Source: Muribaculaceae bacterium (GTDB lineage Bacteria > Bacteroidota > Bacteroidia > Bacteroidales > Muribaculaceae). Taken from it: DNA of 17,228 bases. Both the position numbers and the translations under genes were made by a program. Shown here piece after piece: positions 1 to 7,207 of this stretch. A model generated the notes under the pieces. The model had not been told where the DNA came from. It worked only from the letters and a program-made list of their open reading frames with translations, and ran no database searches. Position 1 is the stretch's first letter, and each line of letters begins with the position of its first letter. The stretch is taken from assembly GCA_014867205.1 (NCBI GenBank), contig WGUO01000039.1:1-17228 (forward strand), read 5' to 3'.

Positions 1-103
1 CGAGTTTATCAACCTATTTTATCAGTTTAGGCTTGCACAAATCATAAAAATATGGGAGGAGGCAGAGCGGTTTGTCTTGTGTGATTCCTCTTGGCTCCTG
101 ATT

Positions 104-391
104 ATGAACAACGAGAACCAGAATACTGAATATAAACGCATATGGAAAGACGAATACCTGAAGTGGGTATCCGGCTTCGCTAATGCGCAAGGTAGAAAGA
201 TTTACATTGGCATCGACGATGACATGACTGTTGTCGGTGTTAATCATCTTAAGAGGCAGTTGGAGGATATACCTAACAAGATTATCAGCAACACCGGGGT
301 ATTCCCGGAGACCAACCATCTTGAGATTGACGGCAAGGATGTCATTGAGATTGTGATTGAACCTTGCGGGATGCGAACAGAGCTCAAATAG
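104..391 (+). pseudogene. AlbA_2 (Schlafen-type) regulator, N-terminal fragment
   Basis: From the ATG at 104 this encodes about 95 residues matching the start of AlbA_2/Schlafen-type putative transcriptional regulators: an NTEYKR opening, then FANAQGRKIYIGIDDD, then an LEDIPNKI segment. These are hallmarks of the nucleotide-binding-like AlbA_2 domain. Full-length Bacteroidales members are roughly 400-500 residues, with a GHKL-ATPase-like middle and a C-terminal winged helix. Here the frame stops soon after VIEIVIEP, and the C-terminal part of the same kind of protein resumes in another frame within a few dozen bases, so the middle is missing. An ATG at 77 is in frame but precedes the family's usual start. 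The assignment is by remembered family pattern; that the gene is dead is inference from the lost middle and the frameshift. Confidence 0.7.
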
Positions 392-666
392 GAACTGCAC
401 AAGAGAAACCGGACACTCACAAAGGTTCAGAGAAAGGTTCAGAGAAAGGTTCAGAGAAAGGTTCAGAGAAAGGTTCAGAGAAAACGCGCGACAGGATAGT
501 TCGTGAAATGAAAGAGAATCCTTTAGTTACCATTAATGAACTTGCTACAATACTCTCCGTATCAGACCGAGCCGTTTCTAAACATATCAAGAAATTGCAG
601 GAAGAAGGTAAAATAAGGCGTGTAGGAGCTGATCGAGGTGGCGCATGGGAGGTGTTGAATCCTTAG
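364..666 (+). pseudogene. C-terminal winged-helix fragment of the same AlbA_2-type regulator
   Basis: This frame has a low-complexity linker of (KGSE) repeats followed by a helix-turn-helix module of about 60 residues: TRDRIVREMKENPLVTINEL, then a recognition-helix region with SVSDRAVSKHIKKL, then a wing-like IRRVGADRGGAWEV. SEK-rich linkers before such a wHTH are typical of the C-terminus of AlbA_2/ATPase-type regulators, so it belongs with the fragment just upstream. The ATG at 364 lies inside the upstream reading frame and is probably not a genuine start. The piece could still make a free DNA-binding domain if translated by reinitiation, but no promoter or ribosome site is seen. DNA-binding targets are unknown. 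Confidence 0.6.
421..480 (+). repeat. Perfect 12-bp tandem repeat, five copies, coding
   Basis: Five identical copies of AAAGGTTCAGAG run head to tail, followed by a further AAA. They encode (KGSE)5 in the linker before the winged helix. Identity at every third codon position indicates recent expansion by slippage or unequal exchange rather than selection on the protein alone. Confidence 0.95.
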
Positions 667-719
667 TAGCAACCTGCATTTTCTGCATTATTCGCATTTG
701 GATTATTGGCTGGTCATAT

Positions 720-1412
720 TCATATTTTCAGAGCCAGTTTGTAACCAATTCCGCGGACATTCAGGAGTTCGAGGCTTGTTGACTTAGACAGATATTTGCG
801 CAATTTGTAGATGAAACCGTGCAGGCGGTTAAGATTATTGTAGTCATCATTCTGCCAGATGCGATACATCAGAGTCTTTGCTTCGACCACTTCATTGGGG
901 TGTCGGAACAGTTCATCAATAATCACGGCTTCCGTGTGTGTCAACTCGATTGTGTCAGAACCTATCGCAAGGCGCTGAGAAGCAAAATCAAGTGAACAGT
1001 CACCTATGATAAGATTGGAGTCTTCTGTCACTCCTTGCTGATTCCGTTTTAACAGTGCCTTTATGCGCACCACAAGTTCGAGAATCTGAAATGGCTTACG
1101 AATGTAGTCGTTTGCACCAAGTTCAAAACCCTTTACAACATCATCAAGAGCCGTTCTCGCTGTCAGGAAAAGTACGGGTACGGCTGGCGATGTTAGGCGT
1201 ATTATCCTGACCATCTCGAATCCGTCCATTCTCGGCATCATCACATCGGCAACAATTATATCCGGATTGGTATCCTTGAACATTTTAAGCCCGGACTCTC
1301 CATTGGACGCACATATTACATCAAACCCCTCACGAGTCAGCGCATCCTGAACGATGAATGAAAGGGTTGAGTCGTCCTCAACCAACAAAATCTTATCTTT
1401 TCCCATTGCCAT
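720..1412 (-). CDS. OmpR/PhoB-family response regulator
   Basis: A 230-residue DNA-binding response regulator. The receiver domain (about 6-122) has the acidic pair D13/D14, phospho-acceptor D56 in VADVMMP, T84 in LFLTAR, and K106 in YIRKPF. The C-terminal winged helix (about 130-228) ends with NVRGIGYKL, typical of OmpR-type effectors. The gene starts inside the last codons of the upstream histidine kinase gene (20-nt overlap if the first ATG at 1412 is used; a second ATG two codons on, at 1406, is equally possible), so the two are translationally linked and should be partners. It resembles the RprY-like regulators of Bacteroides. Likely targets are its own operon and the divergent lipoprotein/barrel operon, given direct repeats in the shared intergenic region. 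Confidence 0.93.
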   Translation of the reverse strand: MAMGKDKILLVEDDSTLSFIVQDALTREGFDVICASNGESGLKMFKDTNPDIIVADVMMPRMDGFEMVRIIRLTSPAVPVLFLTARTALDDVVKGFELGANDYIRKPFQILELVVRIKALLKRNQQGVTEDSNLIIGDCSLDFASQRLAIGSDTIELTHTEAVIIDELFRHPNEVVEAKTLMYRIWQNDDYNNLNRLHGFIYKLRKYLSKSTSLELLNVRGIGYKLALKI

Positions 1413-2712
1413 TAAATCTTATTGTAAACATTGTGCCTTGATCGGGTTTACTTGCCACGTCAATATCCCAGCCCATCAACTCGGTGATCTGTTTCACATA
1501 GAAAAGTCCCAAGCCATAGCCTCCGACTTCATAACGGTTGCCCGAAGTCACCCGATAGAATTTATCGAATATAAAAGGAAGATTCTCTTTGTCTATACCG
1601 ACACCATTGTCAGTTATCCTTATCGAGTGTGCATCAGCCTTGATTATAATGTGTACCGAGTCTCCAGAGTATTTCAAAGCATTGCCTATCAGATTAGACA
1701 GAATATTGCCAAGGTGCAATGAGTCTGCCTGAATTGAAAGATTATCCGGAATACCAATATCTATCTTAACGGGCTTAGCGGCTTTTAACTCCATCATCCC
1801 GGAAATATCCTCTACAATCGGTTTTAACGCTACCTCCTCGATGTTGAGTTTTATTGTCTTGAACCTCTCCATACTCATTGAGAGAATGTTCTCAATCATT
1901 CCTGACAGATAGCTCAATCTCTGCATGATGATCCTAAGGAACTGCTTGTTTCTTGCCTCGTCGCTTTGGTCATAATAACGAAGCATGGAATCAGCTGCGG
2001 AATAGGCTACCGCAACAGGAGTTTTAAGTTCATGCGTCATATTATGGGTAAAGTCATCTTTCATCTGCTCAATAGTTCGCAACTTCCCAACCCAGTGAAG
2101 AAGATACCATATAAGGAATGACATCAATATAAGTATGGCTGCCGATGTTAAGATTATGCCCGACATCTGACGTAGAATGTGACCGTTCATCGGGCTGAAA
2201 CATACTTTATAGATTGGCTGCTGACTGTCAGTCATTGCAAAATCTATTGACCATAATCCCCCATACTTATCTACCTTGTCCTCTACTGGAAGGATTGAAA
2301 CTATTTCAGGATATAAGCCGGAATTGTTGAGTTCTTTCCTAAAAATACTGTCAAGCATGGCTATATTCCTTTCAGGCATCCTCGGGTCTGATTGCTCGAT
2401 GACATGGAAATATTGGCTCATGGTCTGATTGAGATTGTCCAGAATGTTTGGATAATCATATTCACCGGTTGGCGTTTTCTCACCCTGAACCATAAGTGTA
2501 AGCTTGATAAATGAATCATCATCACCCTGAGAAGCCCCGTTAAACCGGGAGATTATCTCGAGAATATCAGCTCTACGGACGCACTCGCTGACGGTCTGCA
2601 AAGTCTGTTCCTTTATCGAGTTGTAAAGACTATACATATACCATATATTACCGGCAACGATAATGGCAATGGCTGTCAGACAAATGGCTGTGATAGTTCT
2701 AAAGCGTTTCAT
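1393..2712 (-). CDS. Membrane sensor histidine kinase, partner of the adjacent regulator
   Basis: A 439-residue sensor kinase of the inner membrane. Transmembrane helix 1 is at about 7-28 and helix 2 at about 184-208, enclosing a periplasmic sensor of about 150 residues with no recognised domain. The HisKA box is at 223-232 with the phospho-accepting H227 in THELKTP. The ATPase domain has an N-box around N340/N344, G1 DNGVGID at 368-374, an F-box at IFDKFYR, and G2 GGYGLGLFYVK at 397-407, so all catalytic boxes look intact. There is no HAMP domain; helix 2 leads almost directly into HisKA, as in RprX-like Bacteroidales kinases. The signal sensed is unknown. Divergence from a lipoprotein/outer-membrane operon suggests an envelope signal (inference). 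Confidence 0.93.
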   Translation of the reverse strand: MKRFRTITAICLTAIAIIVAGNIWYMYSLYNSIKEQTLQTVSECVRRADILEIISRFNGASQGDDDSFIKLTLMVQGEKTPTGEYDYPNILDNLNQTMSQYFHVIEQSDPRMPERNIAMLDSIFRKELNNSGLYPEIVSILPVEDKVDKYGGLWSIDFAMTDSQQPIYKVCFSPMNGHILRQMSGIILTSAAILILMSFLIWYLLHWVGKLRTIEQMKDDFTHNMTHELKTPVAVAYSAADSMLRYYDQSDEARNKQFLRIIMQRLSYLSGMIENILSMSMERFKTIKLNIEEVALKPIVEDISGMMELKAAKPVKIDIGIPDNLSIQADSLHLGNILSNLIGNALKYSGDSVHIIIKADAHSIRITDNGVGIDKENLPFIFDKFYRVTSGNRYEVGGYGLGLFYVKQITELMGWDIDVASKPDQGTMFTIRFNGNGKR

Positions 2713-2716
2713 ACTA

Positions 2717-2724
2717 CAAAATTA
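2717..2724 (-). promoter_or_regulatory. Possible -7 element for the histidine kinase operon
   Basis: On the minus strand TAATTTTG matches the Bacteroidota -7 consensus TAnnTTTG and ends only four bases before the kinase ATG. If used, the mRNA would be leaderless or nearly so. No TTG lies at the usual 19-21 bp upstream, so this is a weak call. Confidence 0.3.
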
Positions 2725-2750
2725 GTGAAAATTGACGAGAAACCCACTCA

Positions 2751-2791
2751 AACTAAGACTAACTAAGACTAAAGGAGGTTCAACTAAGACT
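2751..2791 (+). promoter_or_regulatory. Three AACTAAGACT direct repeats, candidate regulator operator
   Basis: Exact copies of AACTAAGACT lie at 2751-2760, 2761-2770 and 2782-2791. Starts are 10 and 21 bp apart, close to one and two helical turns, so all three face the same side of the DNA. The array lies between the divergent kinase and lipoprotein genes and abuts the plus-strand promoter. Tandem direct sites are the usual target of OmpR-family dimers, so the neighbouring regulator is the obvious candidate ligand (inference). Confidence 0.6.
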
Positions 2792-2792
2792 A

Positions 2793-2818
2793 TTGGGTTA
2801 GTTCGCTGCTTAATTTTG
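2793..2818 (+). promoter_or_regulatory. Putative promoter of the lipoprotein/barrel/BlaI operon
   Basis: TAATTTTG at 2811-2818 fits the TAnnTTTG -7 element. A TTG at 2793-2795 is only 15 bp upstream rather than the usual 19-21, so the -33 part is poor, as expected of an activator-dependent promoter. The candidate operator repeats end two bases before it. The predicted leader to the ATG at 2873 is about 50 nt. Confidence 0.45.
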
Positions 2819-2872
2819 CAACAGTAATTGTCGTAAGACGCTTTACTCGCAAAGAAATAAACGCCAATCTAT

Positions 2873-3616
2873 ATGAAACAGAACATTTTTATCAAATGCG
2901 CCTTTGCCATGGTCGCGGCAATACTGCTGATGGCAAGCTGCTCATCGCATAAGAGCCTTGTATTCTCGAACCGCGAATGGCATGTGAGTGATTATTACGG
3001 TCAGATAATCGATAAGGACACCACCTATCGCATGACTTTCGGGAATATTCTCATTCCTGACCCGCTGCCGATTGTCTCTTCTGCGGATTCAATAGCTAAG
3101 TATCCCGGAATGGATAAGTTTCTTTCGGACATACTGCATACAGCACATTTGGACAGTGCGGAGATTCTTTTCTACGCCCCGCATATGCTCACTATGTTCG
3201 TCAGGCCCCATGGCGTCATGCCACCACTGAGGCCGTCTTCAATAACCTCACCTATGTCTGATGCAAAACCGTACACGATGTGGGTAAACAAGGATGATAT
3301 TGAAGATTGGACAAGGGATTCAACGGAGATGTATACCTATACTTATTATGATAAAGGGAAGCGGCAGCTCCTGATAGTGAACCACTATAATTATGGCGAT
3401 ATGCCTATAGCCCAGATTACCATATTTCAATCAAAAAATAAACTCACCTCAAAGATGGGTGTACATGACAACTTACGGCGCGCATTTTATGAGATACATG
3501 ATTTAAGAATGTATATGGATGATGTGGAATTTTGGTCTCATGGCGTTGAGGCACGAAGATTAAACGCTATCTCCAACTATAAAATAGGACAGGAACAAAA
3601 ACTCAGAAAGAAATGA
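2873..3616 (+). CDS. Lipoprotein of unknown function, first gene of the operon
   Basis: A 247-residue protein with a clear lipoprotein signal: basic start, hydrophobic stretch about 9-20, lipobox ending ASC with the lipidated C23. There is no acidic export signal just after the cysteine, so anchoring at the periplasmic face of a membrane is more likely than surface display. The mature part is mixed alpha/beta, rich in Y, D and M, and I recognise no domain. Its last codon overlaps the next gene's start as ATGA, so it is co-translated with the outer-membrane barrel protein and likely works with it, perhaps as a periplasmic accessory (inference). The start is supported by the signal peptide. Confidence 0.8.
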   Translation: MKQNIFIKCAFAMVAAILLMASCSSHKSLVFSNREWHVSDYYGQIIDKDTTYRMTFGNILIPDPLPIVSSADSIAKYPGMDKFLSDILHTAHLDSAEILFYAPHMLTMFVRPHGVMPPLRPSSITSPMSDAKPYTMWVNKDDIEDWTRDSTEMYTYTYYDKGKRQLLIVNHYNYGDMPIAQITIFQSKNKLTSKMGVHDNLRRAFYEIHDLRMYMDDVEFWSHGVEARRLNAISNYKIGQEQKLRKK

Positions 3617-5946
3617 AACGCGCATTAATAATCCTCACTATCATTCTATGCTCAATCTCATTGGCATCGGCAAGAGAGATTGAAGGCATTGTTATGGATA
3701 CCGACTCAATCCCGATTGAATTTGCGAATGTTACGGCATTTGCAAATGACTCTGTCGTTGGCGGAGGTATCACCGACGCATCCGGCCTTTTCAACATAAA
3801 GGTCGGTTCTGACTGCAATAGACTCCGGGTATCATTTGTAGGGTATGATGATGTTATCCTGAACTTCATTCAACAAAATATGGGTAGAATTGTCCTGCAA
3901 AAGACATCGACCACACTTCAGGAGGTCGTTGTCAAAGCTCCGCTTATAAGACGGGAAGCAGACCGTATTGTGCTTAATGTGGCGGCAAATCCATTAAACG
4001 CCAATAAGGACGCGCAGGAATTGTTAAAGACTGCCCCCGGAGTTTGGGCAACTGATGAAAGTCTTTCTATTTACGGTCAAGGTGGGACAACGGTCTATGT
4101 AGACGATCGGAAAGTGAATATGTCAGGCAACAAACTTATGACATACCTCAAATCAATACAGTCATCCTCAATCGCAACAATCGAGATTATTCCAAAGGGA
4201 GGGGCTGAATATAGCGCGGACTCATCCGGCGGTATCATAAAGATAAATTTGAAGCGCAATCGTGTCGATGGACTCACCGGTGCAGCAGGATTGAATCTGA
4301 CAGCCGGAGAATATAAACAATGGATTAACCCGTTTGTCAATCTCAGTCTGCATACCGGGAAATGGACTATCAATTTCAACGGCAATTTCAACGGGAGTCC
4401 TTCGGACAGATATACCTCATACGAGGAATCAACCAACACTCCTGTATCACAGGAAATGTTCGGTGTGTCGCGTCATAAGAAGAAAGCGATACAAGGGAAT
4501 GTTTCCCTCGGAGTGTTCTATGAACCGACGGATAGTGATAAAATAGGTCTGCAATTCGATTACAGCCCTGACAGAACTCGCCATACATCAAATTCCGAAA
4601 CTGAGATTTCTGGTCCGAAAATCCAAGATGGCACATTTGGAACGTATGAAAGTCAAGACCGTTTCCACAATCATAATGTTGCTTTCAACTGGTCACATAC
4701 GACAGATAAGAAAGGTTCTGTGTTGAAACTGGTTTCCAATTATAATTACCAACATTCTTCAGCGACAGAAGACAACGTAATGAGATGGTCATATATTCCG
4801 AATGACTCTGTTTACAATACAGACAACCGCAATAGTTATAACATTTTCGTGACAGATTTCTCTTTCCGCAAAGTCTTCAATACGGGCTGGAATCTCAATG
4901 TCGGAACGCAATACACCTTCAATAATGTTTCTAACCGCTCGTTTCATTATTTCTTCAAGGATGAATCATGGGTGTCTGATACACGGTATGATTTTGAATC
5001 ATCATATGACGAGAACATTGCAGCAGTTTATGCCACCGCCAATGGCAAAGCCGGAAGATGGAAATTCAAGGCTGGAATCCGGGGAGAATATTCCGGAACC
5101 AATGGAGGTGTGACTGCAAAAGACAGATTTGATATTTTCCCTAATGCGAATATCTCCTACAATCTTACAGAAAAGGGCGACTACACTGTGGCAGTGGGAT
5201 ATTACAGAAACATCCGGCGACCTTCATTCCATTCTTTGAATCCTGTTGTTCGGCAAGTTTCCGATTACACATATAGTGTCGGTAATCAAAAACTCACACC
5301 GAGTTTTACTGATGCCATCAGTCTTGATTTTGTTCTTGCCGGCAAATTCACTGTCGCCGCCGGCTATTCAATGACCGACAATCCAATCAGACAGATGTTT
5401 ACATCCAATCCCGAATATCCCGAGCGATTGTATCTCACTTGGGGTAATGAGGGCAAAGACCGGAATATATTCATTCACGGGGATGGATTCATCAACATAA
5501 CGAAATGGTGGAACCTGTATTCAAGTCTGACTTACATGATAACTTCACAAAAACTCACGGATACAGGGTCGTTCGACACATTCGGTTATCTTCAGTTTGT
5601 GGCAAGCACTTCATTTACATTGCCCCGGAACCTCAATCTTACTATGAGTTGTTTTTACAATTCCAAAATGAAGATTGGCAATATTACGGTATTTCCTATT
5701 CTCAATCTTAACCCTACGTTACAGAAACAATTTGGTCAGCATTGGTCTGTTTCAGTAGGCGTTGAGAACATGTTGCAAAGAAAAAGCAAAATTAGGACAG
5801 AATCTTCCGGATATAATCGTCTGACATACTCAAGAACTTATGTTACTGCAAAAATAGGCGTCACATACAAGTTCAACTCAGGCAAGAAATTCAGGGCACC
5901 GAGAATTGAGAAGAATACTGATAATTCAAGATTCAGCAAAGAATGA
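3613..5946 (+). CDS. Outer-membrane beta-barrel protein, TonB-receptor-like (OMP_b-brl_3 type)
   Basis: A 777-residue outer-membrane protein. Residues 1-20 are a Sec signal peptide ending LASA. Residues 22-97 form a carboxypeptidase-regulatory-like domain (REIEGIVMDTDSIPIEFANV, then the typical SFVGYDD). Residues about 105-215 form a plug-like domain with LLKTAPGV, VYVDDRKV and GAEYSADSSGGIIKI. The remainder is a long barrel with alternating aromatic beta strands. I see no TonB box after the signal peptide, which fits the outer membrane beta-barrel family rather than a SusC-type transporter, and there is no SusD partner. Cargo is unknown. It overlaps the lipoprotein upstream and the BlaI-like gene downstream by 4 bp each, giving one transcript. 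Confidence 0.88.
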   Translation: MKRALIILTIILCSISLASAREIEGIVMDTDSIPIEFANVTAFANDSVVGGGITDASGLFNIKVGSDCNRLRVSFVGYDDVILNFIQQNMGRIVLQKTSTTLQEVVVKAPLIRREADRIVLNVAANPLNANKDAQELLKTAPGVWATDESLSIYGQGGTTVYVDDRKVNMSGNKLMTYLKSIQSSSIATIEIIPKGGAEYSADSSGGIIKINLKRNRVDGLTGAAGLNLTAGEYKQWINPFVNLSLHTGKWTINFNGNFNGSPSDRYTSYEESTNTPVSQEMFGVSRHKKKAIQGNVSLGVFYEPTDSDKIGLQFDYSPDRTRHTSNSETEISGPKIQDGTFGTYESQDRFHNHNVAFNWSHTTDKKGSVLKLVSNYNYQHSSATEDNVMRWSYIPNDSVYNTDNRNSYNIFVTDFSFRKVFNTGWNLNVGTQYTFNNVSNRSFHYFFKDESWVSDTRYDFESSYDENIAAVYATANGKAGRWKFKAGIRGEYSGTNGGVTAKDRFDIFPNANISYNLTEKGDYTVAVGYYRNIRRPSFHSLNPVVRQVSDYTYSVGNQKLTPSFTDAISLDFVLAGKFTVAAGYSMTDNPIRQMFTSNPEYPERLYLTWGNEGKDRNIFIHGDGFINITKWWNLYSSLTYMITSQKLTDTGSFDTFGYLQFVASTSFTLPRNLNLTMSCFYNSKMKIGNITVFPILNLNPTLQKQFGQHWSVSVGVENMLQRKSKIRTESSGYNRLTYSRTYVTAKIGVTYKFNSGKKFRAPRIEKNTDNSRFSKE

Positions 5947-6260
5947 AAAGGTTATCAAACAGGCAGGAGCAAGTCATGGCTCTCATTTGGGAACACGGCC
6001 CGATGACTGTCAGCAGACTGATCCCACTGATAGACGGGCATTTGCACTTCAATACAATATCTACTGTCGTTCGTGAACTTGACCGAATCGGATTTCTATG
6101 CCATGACAACGAGTTCCGCCCCTTTCTGTATTATCCCAACGTTAAGAAAGATGACTATATAAAAGAACTTGTCGATTCAATCTCAAATAGATTCTTCAAT
6201 GGCAACAAAGGGACTTTCGCCCAATTTATTTCCTGGAATTCTGCTCAATCGAATCGGTAA
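5943..6260 (+). CDS. BlaI/MecI/CopY-family repressor, short C-terminus
   Basis: A 105-residue winged-helix protein. The opening LSNRQEQVMALIWEHGPMTV and FNTISTVVRELDRIGFL match the BlaI/MecI DNA-binding domain, followed by the wing (about 55-66) and a dimerisation helix beginning KKDDYIKELVDSI. Family members usually continue for 15-25 more residues with an acidic final helix; here the protein ends WNSAQSNR just before a repeat-rich, degraded region, so the tail may have been replaced. Its ATG overlaps the barrel gene's stop (ATGA), suggesting it represses its own operon. No BlaR1-type metallopeptidase sensor is next to it, unlike classic bla/mec systems. Function of the shortened form is uncertain. 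Confidence 0.82.
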   Translation: MKRLSNRQEQVMALIWEHGPMTVSRLIPLIDGHLHFNTISTVVRELDRIGFLCHDNEFRPFLYYPNVKKDDYIKELVDSISNRFFNGNKGTFAQFISWNSAQSNR

Positions 6261-6336
6261 TTCATTCTCTAAGTTTTAGGGAGTTGCACCGCCGTGCTTT
6301 CGTGTATCAAGTCTGAGGTCTCGAACGGAAGGCTTC

Positions 6337-6398
6337 AACCTTTAGTTCATCGACCGAATGGGAGATAACCTTTAGCTCATCGACCGAATGGGAGATAA
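6337..6398 (+). repeat. 30-bp repeat, copies 1 and 2 in tandem
   Basis: Two abutting 30-bp units (6337-6366, 6367-6396) differ at one position (TTTAGTTCAT versus TTTAGCTCAT). Both share the core CGACCGAATGGGAGATAA. Related copies lie at 7112-7143 and, inverted, at 7208-7239. Each unit carries TAG and, 18 nt later, ATG in the same frame. Confidence 0.9.
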
Positions 6399-6585
6399 AT
6401 CCGACGGCTCTATCCTGAAACTGCATAACGTCATTTCATTGCGTTATTCGTTCTACGACGGCTGGAGGAACGTAAAGATACTTTTCTCCGGCGAGTGCCG
6501 CAAGATACGCGACTGCTGCATCTTCCGAGTGAACGACCTCGAAGTTTTTTGTAATAATTTGCACAGGGTTGTAACATTTGATTAA
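6388..6585 (+). pseudogene. Coding remnant behind the tandem 30-bp repeats
   Basis: From about 6397 the frame reads as protein-like sequence (SDGSILKLHNVISLRYSFYD, then VKILFSGECRKIRDCCIFRV, then NDLEVF) before running into A/T-rich spacer. The only start is the ATG supplied by the second repeat unit. Upstream in the same frame the sequence is open back to a TAG at 6277-6279 apart from the TAG in each repeat. I do not recognise the family. Either it is the tail of a gene damaged by repeat insertion, or a chance open frame; I favour the former at low confidence. The remaining gene-free sequence at 6261-6336 and 6586-6663 shows nothing else apart from the inverted repeat noted separately. Confidence 0.35.
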
Positions 6586-6612
6586 TTTGTGCGTCTAATA
6601 TAATAAAGCAGC

Positions 6613-6641
6613 CAAAGTTCTACGGAGAAAGAGGAACTTTG
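6613..6641. repeat. 8-bp inverted repeat upstream of small membrane protein
   Basis: CAAAGTTC and GAACTTTG are separated by 13 bp and lie 23 bp before the ATG at 6664. It could be an operator or a leader hairpin; the sequence alone does not distinguish them. Confidence 0.4.
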
Positions 6642-6663
6642 CGCTCAAACTAAACTTAAAGTA

Positions 6664-6846
6664 ATGCAGTACCTTAAATACATTGTAATTATCTGTGCAG
6701 CAGCCGTTCTCAGATTACTTTCTAAGGACGATGATTTTCTAAGTACACCCTATATTATAAAATCTGTGGGCATTTTGCTTCTCATTGCTATTGGTATTGT
6801 AATGGTTGTGCGAGATGTAAAACAACGAAAATCAAATCCGGAATAA
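6664..6846 (+). CDS. Small two-helix membrane protein, unknown
   Basis: A 60-residue protein with two hydrophobic segments (about 3-19 and 31-49) joined by a charged, polar loop (SKDDDFLSTP) and a basic tail (RDVKQRKSNPE). The layout suggests a helical hairpin in the inner membrane with the tail in the cytoplasm. No family is recognised. It stands alone between degraded coding stretches; an 8-bp inverted repeat lies upstream and a larger hairpin (6882-6919) follows its stop and could serve as its terminator. Whether it is expressed is uncertain because no good -7 element is seen. Confidence 0.5.
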   Translation: MQYLKYIVIICAAAVLRLLSKDDDFLSTPYIIKSVGILLLIAIGIVMVVRDVKQRKSNPE

Positions 6847-6881
6847 GTCAATTCATCGCCTCTTTTCGCGCATCTCATACG

Positions 6882-6919
6882 GTCCATAACTTTTTGGAAA
6901 ACAACCACAAGTTATGGAC
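6882..6919. repeat. 11-bp perfect inverted repeat covering a start codon
   Basis: GTCCATAACTT (6882-6892) and AAGTTATGGAC (6909-6919) pair perfectly across a 16-nt loop. The right arm contains the ATG at 6914 that opens the broken gene downstream, so the hairpin could hide that start, end transcription from the small membrane-protein gene, or be a protein site. Confidence 0.7.
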
Positions 6920-7111
6920 TTTTCTTTTTCCGACCTCAACCTTCAGCTCGATGGGCGCCCCCCCATCAATTTTAACTCCGTCGAGACACTTCCGGGCTTC
7001 GAGGCCCGCGCAGCGTTCACCGTCAACTCCGCTTCCGTTTTCAAAGAAGACGTTGACATCGTGCCGAGCATCGTTGACGATACGCTCTCTTATATTCCGT
7101 GGAGCGGCGAC

Positions 7112-7143
7112 AACATTTAGCTCACCGACCGAATGGGAGGTAA
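7112..7143 (+). repeat. 30-bp repeat, copy 3
   Basis: Matches the tandem copies with AACATTTAG, then CTCACCGACCGAATGGGAGG, then TAA. It carries CACC and GAGGT where copies 1-2 have CATC and GAGAT, grouping it with copy 4. It splits the broken gene without shifting its frame. Confidence 0.9.
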
Positions 7144-7207
7144 TCAGATGCCGTTCGATTTGCTCGCGCTCGTCGAGAAAGACGAAACTCTAGCAACCTG
7201 CCAGTGG

